Under the pieces are notes generated by a model. It made no database searches and was not told the origin of the DNA. It was given only the letters and a program-made list of their open reading frames with translations. Both the position numbers and the translations under genes were made by a program. From Branchiostoma floridae (Eukaryota > Chordata > Leptocardii > Amphioxiformes > Branchiostomatidae): a stretch of DNA of 64,000 nt. Position 1 is the first letter of the stretch. Each line of letters opens with the position of its first letter. The stretch spans positions 20,489,720 through 20,553,719 of the forward strand of contig NC_049986.1 in NCBI RefSeq assembly GCF_000003815.2, read 5' to 3'. This document shows positions 10,886 through 22,000 of the stretch, one piece after another.

Positions 10886-11312
10886 TTAACAAATAGGGAG
10901 TCCCATCGTCAGGTATTCCGGCTAAATCCATCTATTTTACACAGGTACTCACATTTGAAACATCTTTTTAAGTCTTAACATTAATATAGATATGTGTTTT
11001 GAGGAACAATGTGTGATTTCTTGAACCGTAGATTCTCAAAAAGTGTTTCTTGTAAATTTAATTTTGTCACCTATTTTGAAATGAACTATTCTTGTACCCT
11101 TTGACCTAGAATTCTCGACATTCCCGCCATCCATGGTGGTACGGTGTTGGGTTGTGTGCTGTCTGATGTTTTGTGCTGTCAGATCGTTTGCATTGTCAAA
11201 CGCCTCAGCAAAGTGTGTTTTACCTGTGGTATACAGTGCACGGCAGTTTCTGTGCGAGTTGAGGCAACCCTCGCTCGGAAATAGGACGACTTTTTCCCGC
11301 CAAGGTTCTACC
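10886..11312. promoter_or_regulatory. Shared divergent promoter region between the GTPase and PHPT1 genes
   Basis: The two start codons (10885 minus, 11313 plus) point away from each other and are only 427 bp apart, so their promoters must lie in this stretch or in upstream non-coding exons. No TATA box or defined factor site can be assigned. This is inferred from gene arrangement only. Confidence 0.45.
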
Positions 11313-14300
11313 ATGTCTGCAGAGGGGGGAGGGGCGGAGGCCAAGTTGGCTGGTAACGTTGAAGTTTTCTTCTGAAATTTGAATGACCGCTTTTCTCTAA
11401 ATTTGATATTGTTGTATAGTTAAGTGCAGCGTAAGTCTTTATTCAACAGAAGGCTAATAAATGTAAGTTTAAGGTACTTATTCTCCAAGCAGATGTTGGG
11501 AGGACCCCGGGTAGGTAGAAAAATCTTCCATCCCAACATCTGCTTGGATATTACGAAGTTCCAGTAATATTTTGTTTCCAGATGTTAGGATGGTAGTCCA
11601 AGCAGAAGTGGTGACGAACTATGTGAACCATACTTTAGATATTAGTGATGATCTTTTTACAGCAATCACTGTTGTTTTGTTATTACATCCTTGGAACTGG
11701 AAATTAACGTTGTAGACAAATAACATTGCTACTAACTGATTTGTTGAATATGCTGGCCCCATTTTATGATCAGCATGTCAACATTGGTACGGCCAATATT
11801 TCTGTAATATGATATAGATAGCATAAACGTTTCTTTTGTCTATACTCCCTGTAGCGATCCCTGATGTTGAGATTGACCCTGACGGCAAGTTCAAGTACAT
11901 CCTGATCCGTTGCCATGGTCCCGGTGATGTCAGTAAGGACATTGTCAGGGGGTTCGCATGGGCAGAGTACCATGGTAGGTATATGCAGTTATGTTAAAAC
12001 TGCATCATTTGAACTGTCATCATGCATTGGTTGCTCAGTACTGCTGGTTTTGATATACTACTTGAAAAACAATTGTAGATGATACATGTATCTACTAGAG
12101 TGTAAATTTTTGCCCGGATTCCAAGGCATTATTTGATCTTTGTTTTCTTTTCTTTGGTATCAGATTATTAAGAGCATTTTGCATGTCTATATGTTAAACA
12201 TTTTATGTAGACTGAACAGCTCATAACCCCAAAATAAATACTTATGTAAGTATCCTGCCTAGGGAACCGTAAATAAACACTTAACGTAACGGTTAACAAA
12301 CAAAGCATATTGTAACAGGCATTATGCCATGGGCGATAAAAAAATAGCCTGGTGTCCAGCTGTATTATAGCTCCCAAGTCTCTTCTGTCCTCCCCACAAA
12401 TATTTGCGGAGAGGACAGAAGAGACTCAGGAGCTATGATACGGCTGGATACCAGGCTAGATACAAAAACCAACCACTGCTGCAATTTTTCTTGTCAACTG
12501 CTGAAGCCGCAGTGTTTAAAACGACTGTAATGTCCCGTTCTCCAGCTGATATCTATGACAGAGTTGCGCCGGGGATTGAGGCTCTAGGGTTTGACTGTGA
12601 ATGTATAGGCGGCGGCAGAATACAGCATAGCAGCAGTCAGAGGACCATCCTAGTGTATGGGTACTCCATGGTATGTTTTATGTCTACTTTGGGGGTGTTT
12701 GTCCCTGTGTCTGTTTGAGATGATAGTTCACCGACCATGAGATGATTTCAAAGTAATTACTGAATTGCAAATGCTTTGCATGTGATTCAAAAAACAGAAG
12801 GAACATTTTTTTTTACAATTCTCCTGAACATTTTGCCAGAAAAACTATAGGGAAAGAGTACAAGTAAGAGTGGGATTTTTTTCGGAAGAGAAAAGTACAG
12901 CAGAAGTTTCATCCTGATCTTGCCTGGGTACCATCTGATATAGTACTGGGTCTGCCTTGATTTTTTCAGGGCAGGTCTGTTAGTAAATGAATGCTACCCA
13001 GGCTGATCCATTTTTAAAAGTTACAAATTCTATAGGCTGGGGGAAAGATAGACAGAAAAAATTCAAATAGCACATCTTTCCTTTTTTACAGTTTCATTAT
13101 ACAGTTACTTTTACACAGTACTACACACTTTGTCTGACCCTTGCTTCTTCCCTCAAGACCTCAATAAAAAAGCAGCTTGCAGGCCAATTTGAGCTTTCAT
13201 GAATAAACAAAGGTTCAAACAAACTGTCAGACTAGGATTGCATTATGTGCTTCTACCAGTCATGTCACACAGACACAGGGACATCCCACCACCCCGTAGT
13301 CTCAGACCTGTAGTTTTCCACAGTGTTTGTAACCGCTTCACTTTCAGACCACATCTACGGGAAGGTGAAGCCTGTGCTAGATGAGCTGCAGATCCAGTCC
13401 CAAGTGCTAGGGGGCGGAAAGATCACCCATGAGAGCGCAGAGAAGAAAATCCATGTCTATGGAAAATCCACTGTATGTCACATGGGGAATAAGTGTTGGA
13501 CAGGGGAAACTTTGGATGGGGAAAACAAAGAATTTATTTGTTTTCCCACTTTCAATGCTTGCCTTGTTTGTACTAATCTTGCTAGATTTGAAAGTGTCTG
13601 TTGAAAGATGCAACTGAGTGTCTCCCAATTTGTGGATTGTACCCTGTACTGCTGCCTATGTCCTGTTTGTTAGTTATTTTGTGTGTTTTCAACAATTTTC
13701 TTGAATAATTTGTGCTGTTTACTAAATCAATAGGCTGTCACAAGTGTTAATTCTTTTAGTTTTGGAACACATTGTTACATAAAACTGGTCTGGCAGGAAT
13801 TGAATTGGTTAAAGCAAGTGTTTTGTAGCTTTGACAATGTTTATGTATAATATAGAGCTGCTTGCACGATTGCAATAATATTATGTAACTTATACCAGAT
13901 TTGCGCCAAATTGCAATCAAGCAAGCAGCTTGATATGATTTTGGGCATGGTCAGACATTTTAGGTAACATCCGGTATCTTTTGACAGTGACACTGAAGAG
14001 ATCTCGTTTCGGAGCAGGTTTTGTATCCTAACTATGAATTGATATGCAAAGGAGAGGAAGACAATCTCTCTTGAACAAGAACTCTTCAGGGCTTGAAGAT
14101 AGATAACAAAAGATAATGGATGTTATCTGAAACATCTGACCATTTCCATGGATATCCAGTTGCTTGAGTAACTGGTATTTGGCGTATCTTATTACACAAG
14201 TTTACTTATTAAACAAGTTTACTATGTCATTTTATTTTTTTCTTCTACAGGGTTTTGGCCAGGCTGACCACTCCATCACTGTGGAGAAACTCAAGAAGAA

Positions 14301-14346
14301 GTTTCCTGACTACTCCAGCATCACCTTCAACAATGAGGGGTACTGA
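11313..14346 (+). CDS. PHPT1: 14 kDa phosphohistidine phosphatase with two alternative third exons
   Basis: PHPT1 (Janus/Ocnus family) removes phosphate from phosphohistidine in proteins and is cytosolic. Exons: 1, 11313-11352; 2, 11855-11974; 3a, 12546-12670 or 3b, 13348-13472; 4, 14251-14346 (TGA). Either choice gives 126 residues, against 125 in human PHPT1. Exon 2 encodes [18 protein letters not shown]...[10 protein letters not shown], whose final His matches the catalytic His53 of the human enzyme, so both forms keep it. Exon 3a encodes DIYDRV...CECIGGGRI...VYGYSM, close to the mammalian sequence. Exon 3b encodes HIYGKV...[11 protein letters not shown]...VYGKST. Exon 4 ends ...[14 protein letters not shown]. 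Exons 3a and 3b are both 125 nt, start in phase 1 and end in phase 0, so using both would break the frame. The family assignment is secure; the splicing behaviour is inferred. Confidence 0.95.
11481..11551. mobile_element. Short fold-back (CTCCAAGCAGATGTTGGGA ends)
   Basis: An inverted repeat of about 20 bp per arm (CCAAGCAGATGTTGGGA and TCCCAACATCTGCTTGG) around a GGGTAGG-containing loop, in PHPT1 intron 1. The termini resemble the CCAAGCAGA ends of the MITE family at 31364, 42483 and 45193. Confidence 0.6.
12345..12458. mobile_element. Fold-back MITE, TAGCCTGG family
   Basis: A 114-bp near-palindrome: TAGCCTGGTGTCCAGCTGTA on the left, complement of GGCTGGATACCAGGCTA on the right, with a GAGGACAGAAGAGACT arm pair inside. 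It lies in PHPT1 intron 2. Related TAGCCTGG-ended elements occur at 12919, 22156 and 39274. Confidence 0.65.
12546..12670 (+). other. PHPT1: PHPT1 alternative exon 3a
   Basis: 125-nt exon with acceptor cag before 12546 and donor GTATGT after 12670. It encodes the canonical-looking version, with the CECIGGG cysteines and the VYGYSM substrate-loop residues. Confidence 0.9.
12919..13005. mobile_element. Small TAGCCTGG-family MITE
   Basis: Short inverted termini (TGCCTGGGTACC on the left, complement in CTACCCAGGC on the right) with a GGTCTGCCTTGA / GGGCAGGTCTG core. It is closely similar in layout to 22156-22244 and lies between PHPT1 exons 3a and 3b. Confidence 0.55.
13348..13472 (+). other. 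PHPT1: PHPT1 alternative exon 3b
   Basis: 125-nt exon with acceptor ttcag before 13348 and donor GTATGT after 13472. It aligns residue for residue with exon 3a (same length and phases, shared GGG[RK]I.H core and VYG) but lacks the cysteines and replaces YSM with KST. Confidence 0.9.
13921..14166. mobile_element. Fold-back MITE in PHPT1 intron 3
   Basis: About 48-bp imperfect inverted arms: AAGCAGCTTGATATGATTTT... on the left, complement of ...ATGGATATCCAGTTGCTT on the right, each running to GGATGTTA/TAACATCC. A separate short hairpin (gctgcttgcacgattgcaat and its complement) lies just upstream at about 13857-13931. Confidence 0.65.
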
Positions 14347-14369
14347 AGACATGAACAGTGTGACAACTT

Positions 14370-14537
14370 CTTAAAGACTGGCTCTGCAGAGTTTCCTTTC
14401 CATACATTCAAGGCTTTAAGAGTATGATTATGCCCAGGATACAAGGCTGATTTGCCAACAATGTTCCAACCTCTTGAAGAATGGCTCTGCAGAGTTTCCA
14501 TTTCTTACATTTAAGGCTTCAAGTCTTGTACTGCCTT
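14370..14537. repeat. ~100-bp tandem repeat in the PHPT1 3' flank, second copy split by the palindrome
   Basis: The block 'actggctctgcagagtttcc..acattcaaggctttaag' (about 14379-14420) recurs as 'aatggctctgcagagtttcc..acatttaaggcttcaag' (about 14478-14524). The next part of copy 1, 'atgcccaggatacaaggctga', reappears only beyond the palindrome at about 17905-17925. The palindrome therefore landed inside copy 2. Confidence 0.7.
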
Positions 14538-17500
14538 CTTAAGAGCGAATGTCTGTAAGGGTCAAACAATGGTGGCACCGGTCAAAAAATAGATTTGGCT
14601 CCTTTTTTGCACAGTGATAGTACTTGGTACACAACCCCTCAAAATAGCTTTCTTTCTTCTCAGAACCCCTCGTTGCCATGGCAACAGGCCAAAGAAGTTT
14701 GGGGGCCGTTTTGCCGGATTTGGGCATGTCAAAAACATGAAAATTGGCCAACTTAAGGGCACTATCACTGAACAATGCTTTAACTAAACAACAAAGGCAG
14801 AATATGCTGATCAGAGCAATGCCTAAACTTGTATAAAATAGCAGTAAAGTTAATCTCCTGTAAATTCTAAGGCCCTGGGCAGCCTGAATACAATACACTG
14901 TTTTCAGGTTGTAAAGAATCTGAAATTTTGCCCAACTTCAAAGCACTGAAAGTCCATAAGTATAAAATATTTTCGCTTGCAATTTACTACAAATAATAAC
15001 CTACTATAGGGCTATTAGATGAATGCTAGCAAAGTTTGGGTTCTTGTTTTGTTGCTATGCAATCGTCCGTCGAAGTGGGTCAAATTTCATGATTTTGATA
15101 ATATGTCATTTTGTGCTCTCTTTAAACAATCATAAGTCCCATACCAAAGTTGCTCTGCAATTAAAATTCACATGGATTATAAACCAATGTATTGTCTATC
15201 AAATGCATGTTTGTAAAGTTCGGGTTCTTGTTTCGTTGCTACGTAATTGTCCTTTAAAGTGGGTCATTTTTTATGATTTTGATAAAATACATTATTTGGC
15301 ATCATCTTCGAACAATCATAACTCACAAGCCAAAATTGTTCTGTAACTAGAATTTACCTGAAATGTAAACCAAGATATTGTTTCTCAAGGTCATGCTTGT
15401 AAAGTTTGGGTTCTTGTTTTGTTGCTAAGCAATTGTCCATTAAATTGGGTCAATTTTCATGATTTTGATGATATATCATTTTGCGCTCTCTTTGAACTGT
15501 CATAAGTTGCAAAGTAAATTTGTTCTGAAATTGAAATTAACAAGGAATACAAACGAATATATTGTCTATCAAATGCTTGTTTGGACAGTTCGAGTTCGGG
15601 TATTCTAACAGTGAATGTACATGTCCCTGAAAGTAGGTCGTATTCCACTGACTTTTCCACAAATCATGTTCTTGACAACAGTGATACACAGTCTTTGTTT
15701 TTATAGAACCGATGTAGCAATGTGCTATCACCATGGAAAAAAAAACATTTGTAGGAATCATATTCTACAGAAAGTCATATTTATGTTTAATGTCAGATTA
15801 ATCCACTCTGAACTTTCAAACATTCTGCTAGTTTTAAAGCTAAGCATGACGTATGACTACAGTCTTGAACATGTTTGCATCCCCACAATATGGCGACTTA
15901 TTTCTACATTGGAACAAATATCTTAAATCTCTGTGCATCTTTCTTTCACAGTAATGTGAAAAACATGTGCATTTTCAACTTCTGCTAACACACTCATTTT
16001 CAGCAAGGACATGAACTTCGGTATTCTTGAATTTTCGCCACATATATGGACTTCGAAAGGCAATCAATTATTGGTGATCGCAAATCAGATTTAGGAATGT
16101 TAGTTCGTACAAGTTCAATTTCCTTGCCACATCGCAAGCTTATATGTGTCTCCCAAAAAGGAAGACGTAGATAAACGTCATTCGTTGCTTCATTTTGATC
16201 TTTACTGTTGATAGACTCGAACAAAGTTAGGTCAAGATGCTGACCTTCATCATCCTCTGCCGTATTTTGACGTTAGCCTGTCAAGCTAATTTCCACACAG
16301 ACAGACTAGCAGACAAACATCAATCGCCGCCAGGAGTTGGCATTTCAGGCAAACTTCAAGAGCAACCTACTAGTACTAGGTTCGTTCTTGCCCTTGAGTA
16401 TGGTCCATTGAATAGCAGAAACTGAAAAACGCATGTTTTCACATAAATGCTACCGTGAAAAGAAAGATGCACAGAGATTTATGATATTCGTTCCAAATAT
16501 GTATATACATTGTATAAGCTAAGTCTTCAAGAGTCATATTGTGGGGATGCAAACATGTTCAAGACTGTTGTCATACGTCATGCTTAGCTTTAAAACTAGC
16601 AGAATGTTTGAAAGTTCAGAGTGGATTAATCTGACATTAAACATAAATATGACTTTCTGTAGAATATGATTCCTACAAATGTTTTTTTTTCCATGGTGAT
16701 AGCACATTGCTACATCGGTTCTATAAAAACAAAGACTGTGTATCACTGTTGTCAAGAACATGATTTGTGGAAAAGTCAGTGGAATACGACCTACTTTCAG
16801 GGACATGTACATTCACTGTTAGAATACCCGAACTCGAACTGTCCAAACAAGCATTTGATAGACAATGTATTCGTTTGTATTCCTTGTTAATTTCAATTTC
16901 AGAACAAATTTACTTTGCAACTTATGACAGTTCAAAGAGAGCGCAAAATGATATATCATCAAAATCATGAAAATTGACCCAATTTAATGGACAATTGCTT
17001 AGCAACAAAACAAGAACCCAAACTTTACAAGCATGACCGTGAGAAACAATATCTTGGTTTACATTTCAGGTAAATTCTAGTTACAGAACAATTTTGGCTT
17101 GTGAGTTATGATTGTTCGAAGATGATGCAAAATAATGTATTTTATCAAAATCATAAAAAATGACCCACTTTAAAGGACAATTACGTAGCAACGAAACAAG
17201 AACCCGAACTTTACAAACATGCATTTGATAGACAATACATTGGTTTATAATCCATGTGAATTTTAATTGCAGAGCAACTTTGGTATGGGACTTATGATTG
17301 TTTAAAGAGAGCACAAAATGACATATTATCAAAATCATGAAATTTGACCCACTTCGACGGACGATTGCATAGCAACAAAACAAGAACCCAAACTTTGCTA
17401 GCATTCATCTAATAGCCCTATAGTAGGTTATTATTTGTAGTAAATTGCAAGCGAAAATATTTTATACTTATGGACTTTCAGTGCTTTGAAGTTGGGCAAA

Positions 17501-17889
17501 ATTTCAGATTCTTTACAACCTGAAAACAGTGTATTGTATTCAGGCTGCCCAGGGCCTTAGAATTTACAGGAGATTAACTTTACTGCTATTTCATACAAGT
17601 TTAGGCATTGCTCTGATCAGCATATTCTGCCTTTGTTGTTTAGTTAAAGCATTGTTCAGTGATAGTGCCCTTAAGTTGGCCAATTTTCATGTTTTTGACA
17701 TGCCCAAATCCGGCAAAACGGCTCCCAAACTTCTTTGGCCTGTTGCCATGGCAACGAGGGGTTCTGAGAAGAAAGAAAGCTATATTGAGGGGTTGTGTAG
17801 CAAGTACTATCACTGTGCAAAAAAGGAGCCAAATCTATTTTTTGACCAGTGCCACCATTGTTTGACCCTTACAGACATTCGCTCTTAAG
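14538..17889. mobile_element. 3.35-kb palindromic Foldback-like element
   Basis: The left arm (14538 to about 15952) and right arm (about 16450-17889) are inverted copies. Paired positions sum to 32427 throughout, so there is no net indel, and only scattered single-base differences are seen. The ends are CTTAAGAGCGAATGTCTG and its complement. Inside each arm an aaagtt[tc]gggttcttg block repeats at 15031, 15215, 15401 and (diverged) 15585, a ~185-bp period. The ~500-bp centre has no recognisable protein. Long inverted repeats made of tandem repeats are the layout of Foldback/Galileo-type elements; the superfamily is inferred. Confidence 0.8.
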
Positions 17890-17929
17890 TGTATGCTTAT
17901 CCTATGCCCAGGACACAAGGCTGAAATGT

Positions 17930-18640
17930 TTATTTGCTCACCTTGAAAAGGCAAGTGAAGGGGCATGTGTAGCAAACACCTCTGTGTGAAGGGAGCTGTT
18001 GTGCAGGCTACAAAACTCCACTGATGTTAAGAAGTTCTGATGAATGATTTTGGTCATGATGAAAAGCTGAGTTTATTTAGTTGTCATTCTCAGAGTCGGT
18101 TTTGTTTATAGCAGTTGCTCATCGTTTTTCTTCAGCAGAAAAGTTTAAGTGATGTTTAACTTGCGTAGCCTCTTCAAGGCCTTCAGTGTCTGCAACAAAT
18201 CTTAAGAACAAGTCTTAAGACAGTAATTATTGTTATGTGTGAAAGTCAGTATACTGTGTGTGGCTGAAGGCTGTACTGCAAAATATGTAGTTTGTGTTGG
18301 TGCTCAAAAGACCTCTAAAATAAATGACAAGCAACAAGCCTTTATGGAAACATTTTTCTGTAACATTGCTTTATTCCCATGAGTAGCATTGATATCTTAG
18401 GAAACTTAATTCTGAATTCTGATGCTTAATTCTTAAGCAAGCTACCCAAATCATTCTTGGCAGGACTCTTAGACAACTGAGTATGTTCCAGTGACACAAT
18501 CTTACGAAAAATTACTAGACCCGTAGGAAGGTAGTTGCAGAGGTAGGAAATGTCGGCCAGGTGTAGGAAATGTTGGCCAAGTTGTGTTCCAACATCATTA
18601 TTTTTATCAGACTCCCTTAATGCACTTGTGTGTGGAGACT
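17930..18640. other. PHPT1 / GH76 intergenic stretch
   Basis: No coding sequence is seen. An AATAAA at about 18319 is a candidate poly(A) signal for PHPT1; if used, the palindrome would lie inside the PHPT1 3' UTR. Confidence 0.35.
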
Positions 18641-19060
18641 CACAGCTGAGGAGTTACCATTGAGACTGCTTCTCATGGGTAAATTTTCGCATCACAGGAA
18701 CATTATTTTCCAATCGTTCTATTGTCTTTTTATATGTGGAAAACCATTGAAAAAAATCAGATGCATTTCTGACTAGTACATTCACAGATGAGGAGGTGAC
18801 CCTATAGCCAGCTTCTCAATGTGAATTTTCTGTAGGTTGTTTCACATGAACATGTTTTTCCTATGATCATACAATTGTCTTGTGTCATGTGCAGACCCCT
18901 TTGAGGCACTGCTATGTAGACTCACAGATGAGAGGGAGCCTTCATAGTTGGCTGTTCAATGTAAATTACCTGCAGGTTATGTCACCTCATCTCCCCATCA
19001 GTGTCATGTGCAGACCCCCTTGATGCACTTTTGAGTCGACTCACAGCAGGTGTAGTAGTT
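18641..19060 (-). repeat. Tandem repeats of the GH76 gene 3' end
   Basis: Units of about 140, 140 and 120 bp start at the motif tcacag[ac][tg]gag near 18641, 18783 and 18922, and lead into the last coding bases of the GH76 gene. On the minus strand the coding end AAGGGGGTCTGCACATGA is found at the true stop (19004) and again, little changed, near 18885-18905. The gene end with its stop codon has therefore been duplicated downstream. Confidence 0.65.
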
Positions 19061-22000
19061 CTGGTACTCGCAGCACGGCTGTCCTGCGGGACAGGGTTTG
19101 TCCTTACAGGTCAGGTGACGAGGCGGGGGGACGGGTGGGTCGTACGTGCACCCCGCCCCACGACAGGTCGCCCCAGGCTCGATGTTAGCTACTAGAAGGT
19201 CAAAAACCTCTGCCTGCACCTGTTGGCATAAAATCAGTCAGCAACTTCCTTTTTGTCAAAACTAAGGCTTGGGATTGTTTGAATACCTTAAGGCTATAAG
19301 TTAAGTGTGACTTTACTTTGATCTTGAGATTGTGATCTCAAACTTGTGAGTTAACATTTTTTTTTAGTTTGTAGGTCAGTTTTAAGTAGAGAAGACACCT
19401 CTTGGCATAAGGAAGTTCAGTTCAGTTCATTGCCACAAAAGGTTGTTCTCGTTCTTGTGACAGAACTCGGTTGGAGGCTGAATGATGCTGTTTTACAGCT
19501 TTAATCGAAAGTGTTAGTACAGATGTACTTTGTGTGTGCTCGGTGCTTAGTAGTGGGCAGCGCAAATAGAGAGATTGAGTCTTGCTCTTTAGTTACTTCA
19601 GAACATTGACCTGCTTTAGATACAACAATACAACTAGATTAATAACAGGGCATATACATAGGAGTGCTACCAATCTTAATATCACAACTGTATTTTATAC
19701 AAGGGAAGATGTGTATTTATCTCTAGAACGTATTGGTAAATCAATGAGGATGCTAGTAAAAGACCTGTACAATATGTCTACTATTGAAGAGTCTACGACT
19801 GTGGCACGTTGCTACACCACCAAGGAAGACTGGATGCTGTAGCCGGGTCATACTAAAGACTCTTCTAATTGGTACATACTTCTTTCTCTGCCAAGAGGAA
19901 GAGTATGGAAGCTGAACACACTTTACTACCGGTGGCATAGCCCCCTGCTGTAGTGACTTGTGTGCGTGGCCCCTAGGTTATGAAATGGAGATGGGTGCCG
20001 GACCAAACGTATCACAATGATGTTTTGGGTAACTTTAGCTTTTGGCTAAAACTCAAGGGAAATAGTATACTATTTACCATCGGATTGGAGACGTTGAAAG
20101 GCCCTCTCCAGTCCAAGGTGAAGACAGGTCCAGTTTTGTTGTTGAGGGAAGGCCCATCCTGGTAGGTGATGTTACAGGACGTCTTCTCAGGCCAGCAGAG
20201 AGCTTTGGCTACCACAGACCTGTGGGGAAACCATATATAATGCTCGTCATAATATTTCATATGATATTTTGCTTCATATGATGAATTTGAGTTATGGTGC
20301 ATTATGCTTGAATTAGAGACAGGAGTGGCAATATGGGCAGTAGACGATGTCGCTGTGACAAATAAGTCATTTCACAGTTCGATGTGTACATGTGTGGCAC
20401 GTTCTAAGTCTCCTGGCATATACTATTAGATAAAGACTATAACAAGACCATGATATATCATTATTACGCTTACAAGTTCATTGAAATGGCAAGCCAAGTA
20501 ATAGCCAAAAACAAATAAATCAATGTACATAGTACTGATCGTATTTTAGCCTTCAACATCGTCGGTAGGCTCGCTTACAGACACTTAAAAAAAATTTTTC
20601 CATGACTCCAATATGTAACATCAATATCAGAAGAACTGACTTGATGTTTCCGTCCAGCCAATCACTGTAGGCCTTCTTGGTGATGTCATCGGATACGTCC
20701 ATGAGATAGCGCAGATAGCGGACAAAGAGACCTGTTTAAGAGTGAAAACAGAATGTCATACAATCAACCAGCGAGTCTGTCTGATATCTTTGTCGTATAG
20801 CGGACAAAAAGGCATGATCAGTAAGGGAGACAGAAAATGATTAGGATAAAGAATAGTTTGATAATCAATATATTTAAGACAATGCCAACATCCTACTGCA
20901 CCAATTTTGGAAGTGTTATCTTCAAATACCGACAAAAAGTCTGATATCTTTGTCTCATAACAAAGGTGCAAAGTGCAGTTGAGGGATATTACTGGGTTTG
21001 CAAGATGTACTGCGTGTATTGTTCAGTCGTGGATGGATTTGTACAAAATGTCATCTTTGTAGATGTGCGATTAACATATTAAGTAGAGCGCAAGGCCACT
21101 ATTTACACAGTCAGTGACTCAACGCGTTCACCTTTGTATCACCTTTGTAAACATACTCATCCTTGTCGCACTCCGGCCAGCATCGCTCTGTGAGAACGCC
21201 GCCCTGTGAGTTGTAGAAGATGGTGGCCTGCGCGACACGATGGGCCAGCTGCAGGTAGCTGGAGTCGTTCAGAATGTGGTACATCTCCACCAGACCCCCC
21301 ACCAGAACCCCGCTGTTAAACGTCTTGTTGAAGTCGCGATTCCCGGTACAGCTGTAGGTGGCTATGTTGGACACCTAAAAAAGACATGCCTAAGAATTAG
21401 TTGATTCTCCAAAACGCAGTGGAAGTTATGTCGGAACATGAAACAGGTGTTTCTTGCTAGTAGACGTACTTTCAAAGCTTAATGATCATTGTGACTTTTG
21501 GCGTGAATCTTGGACTTCGAATCAGATTCTGGGGATGGCAAAACAACGCAAGACCACATTGTAGAATATACAGCTGTAGGTGGCTATGATGGACACCTGG
21601 AAAGTCATGCGTAAGAATTGATTGTTAGTACACGTCTTTCAGGTGGTTTCATGATCATTGCGATTTTTGCCTGCGCCACCCGATGGGCCAGCTGCAGGTA
21701 GCTGGTGTCGTTCAGAATGTGGTACATCTCCACCAGACCCCCCACCAGCACCCCGCTGTTAAACGTCTTGTTGAAGTCGCGATTCCCGGTACAGCTGTAG
21801 GTGGCTATGTTGGACACCTAAAAAGCCATGTGTAGGAATTGTCGGTAAATAAATGTTTGGCGTAAAACGTGGGCTTTAATTCATTGGACAACAATAACGT
21901 CGGACCACATTGTACAGTTTTTCTGAAACATAGTAAGGTTATTGGAATCATAACCTTATGTCTGGAAGGACTTTATAGTGCCACCTGACAAGGATGACTG

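Noticed and set aside
15999-16224. 74-codon ORF in the palindrome centre as a transposase
   Set aside because: No transposase motif and too short; random length for this base composition.
14539-17888. Mirrored ORFs of 60-119 codons in the palindrome arms
   Set aside because: They exist only because both arms repeat the same non-coding sequence; no motif, and they overlap the ~185-bp tandem units.
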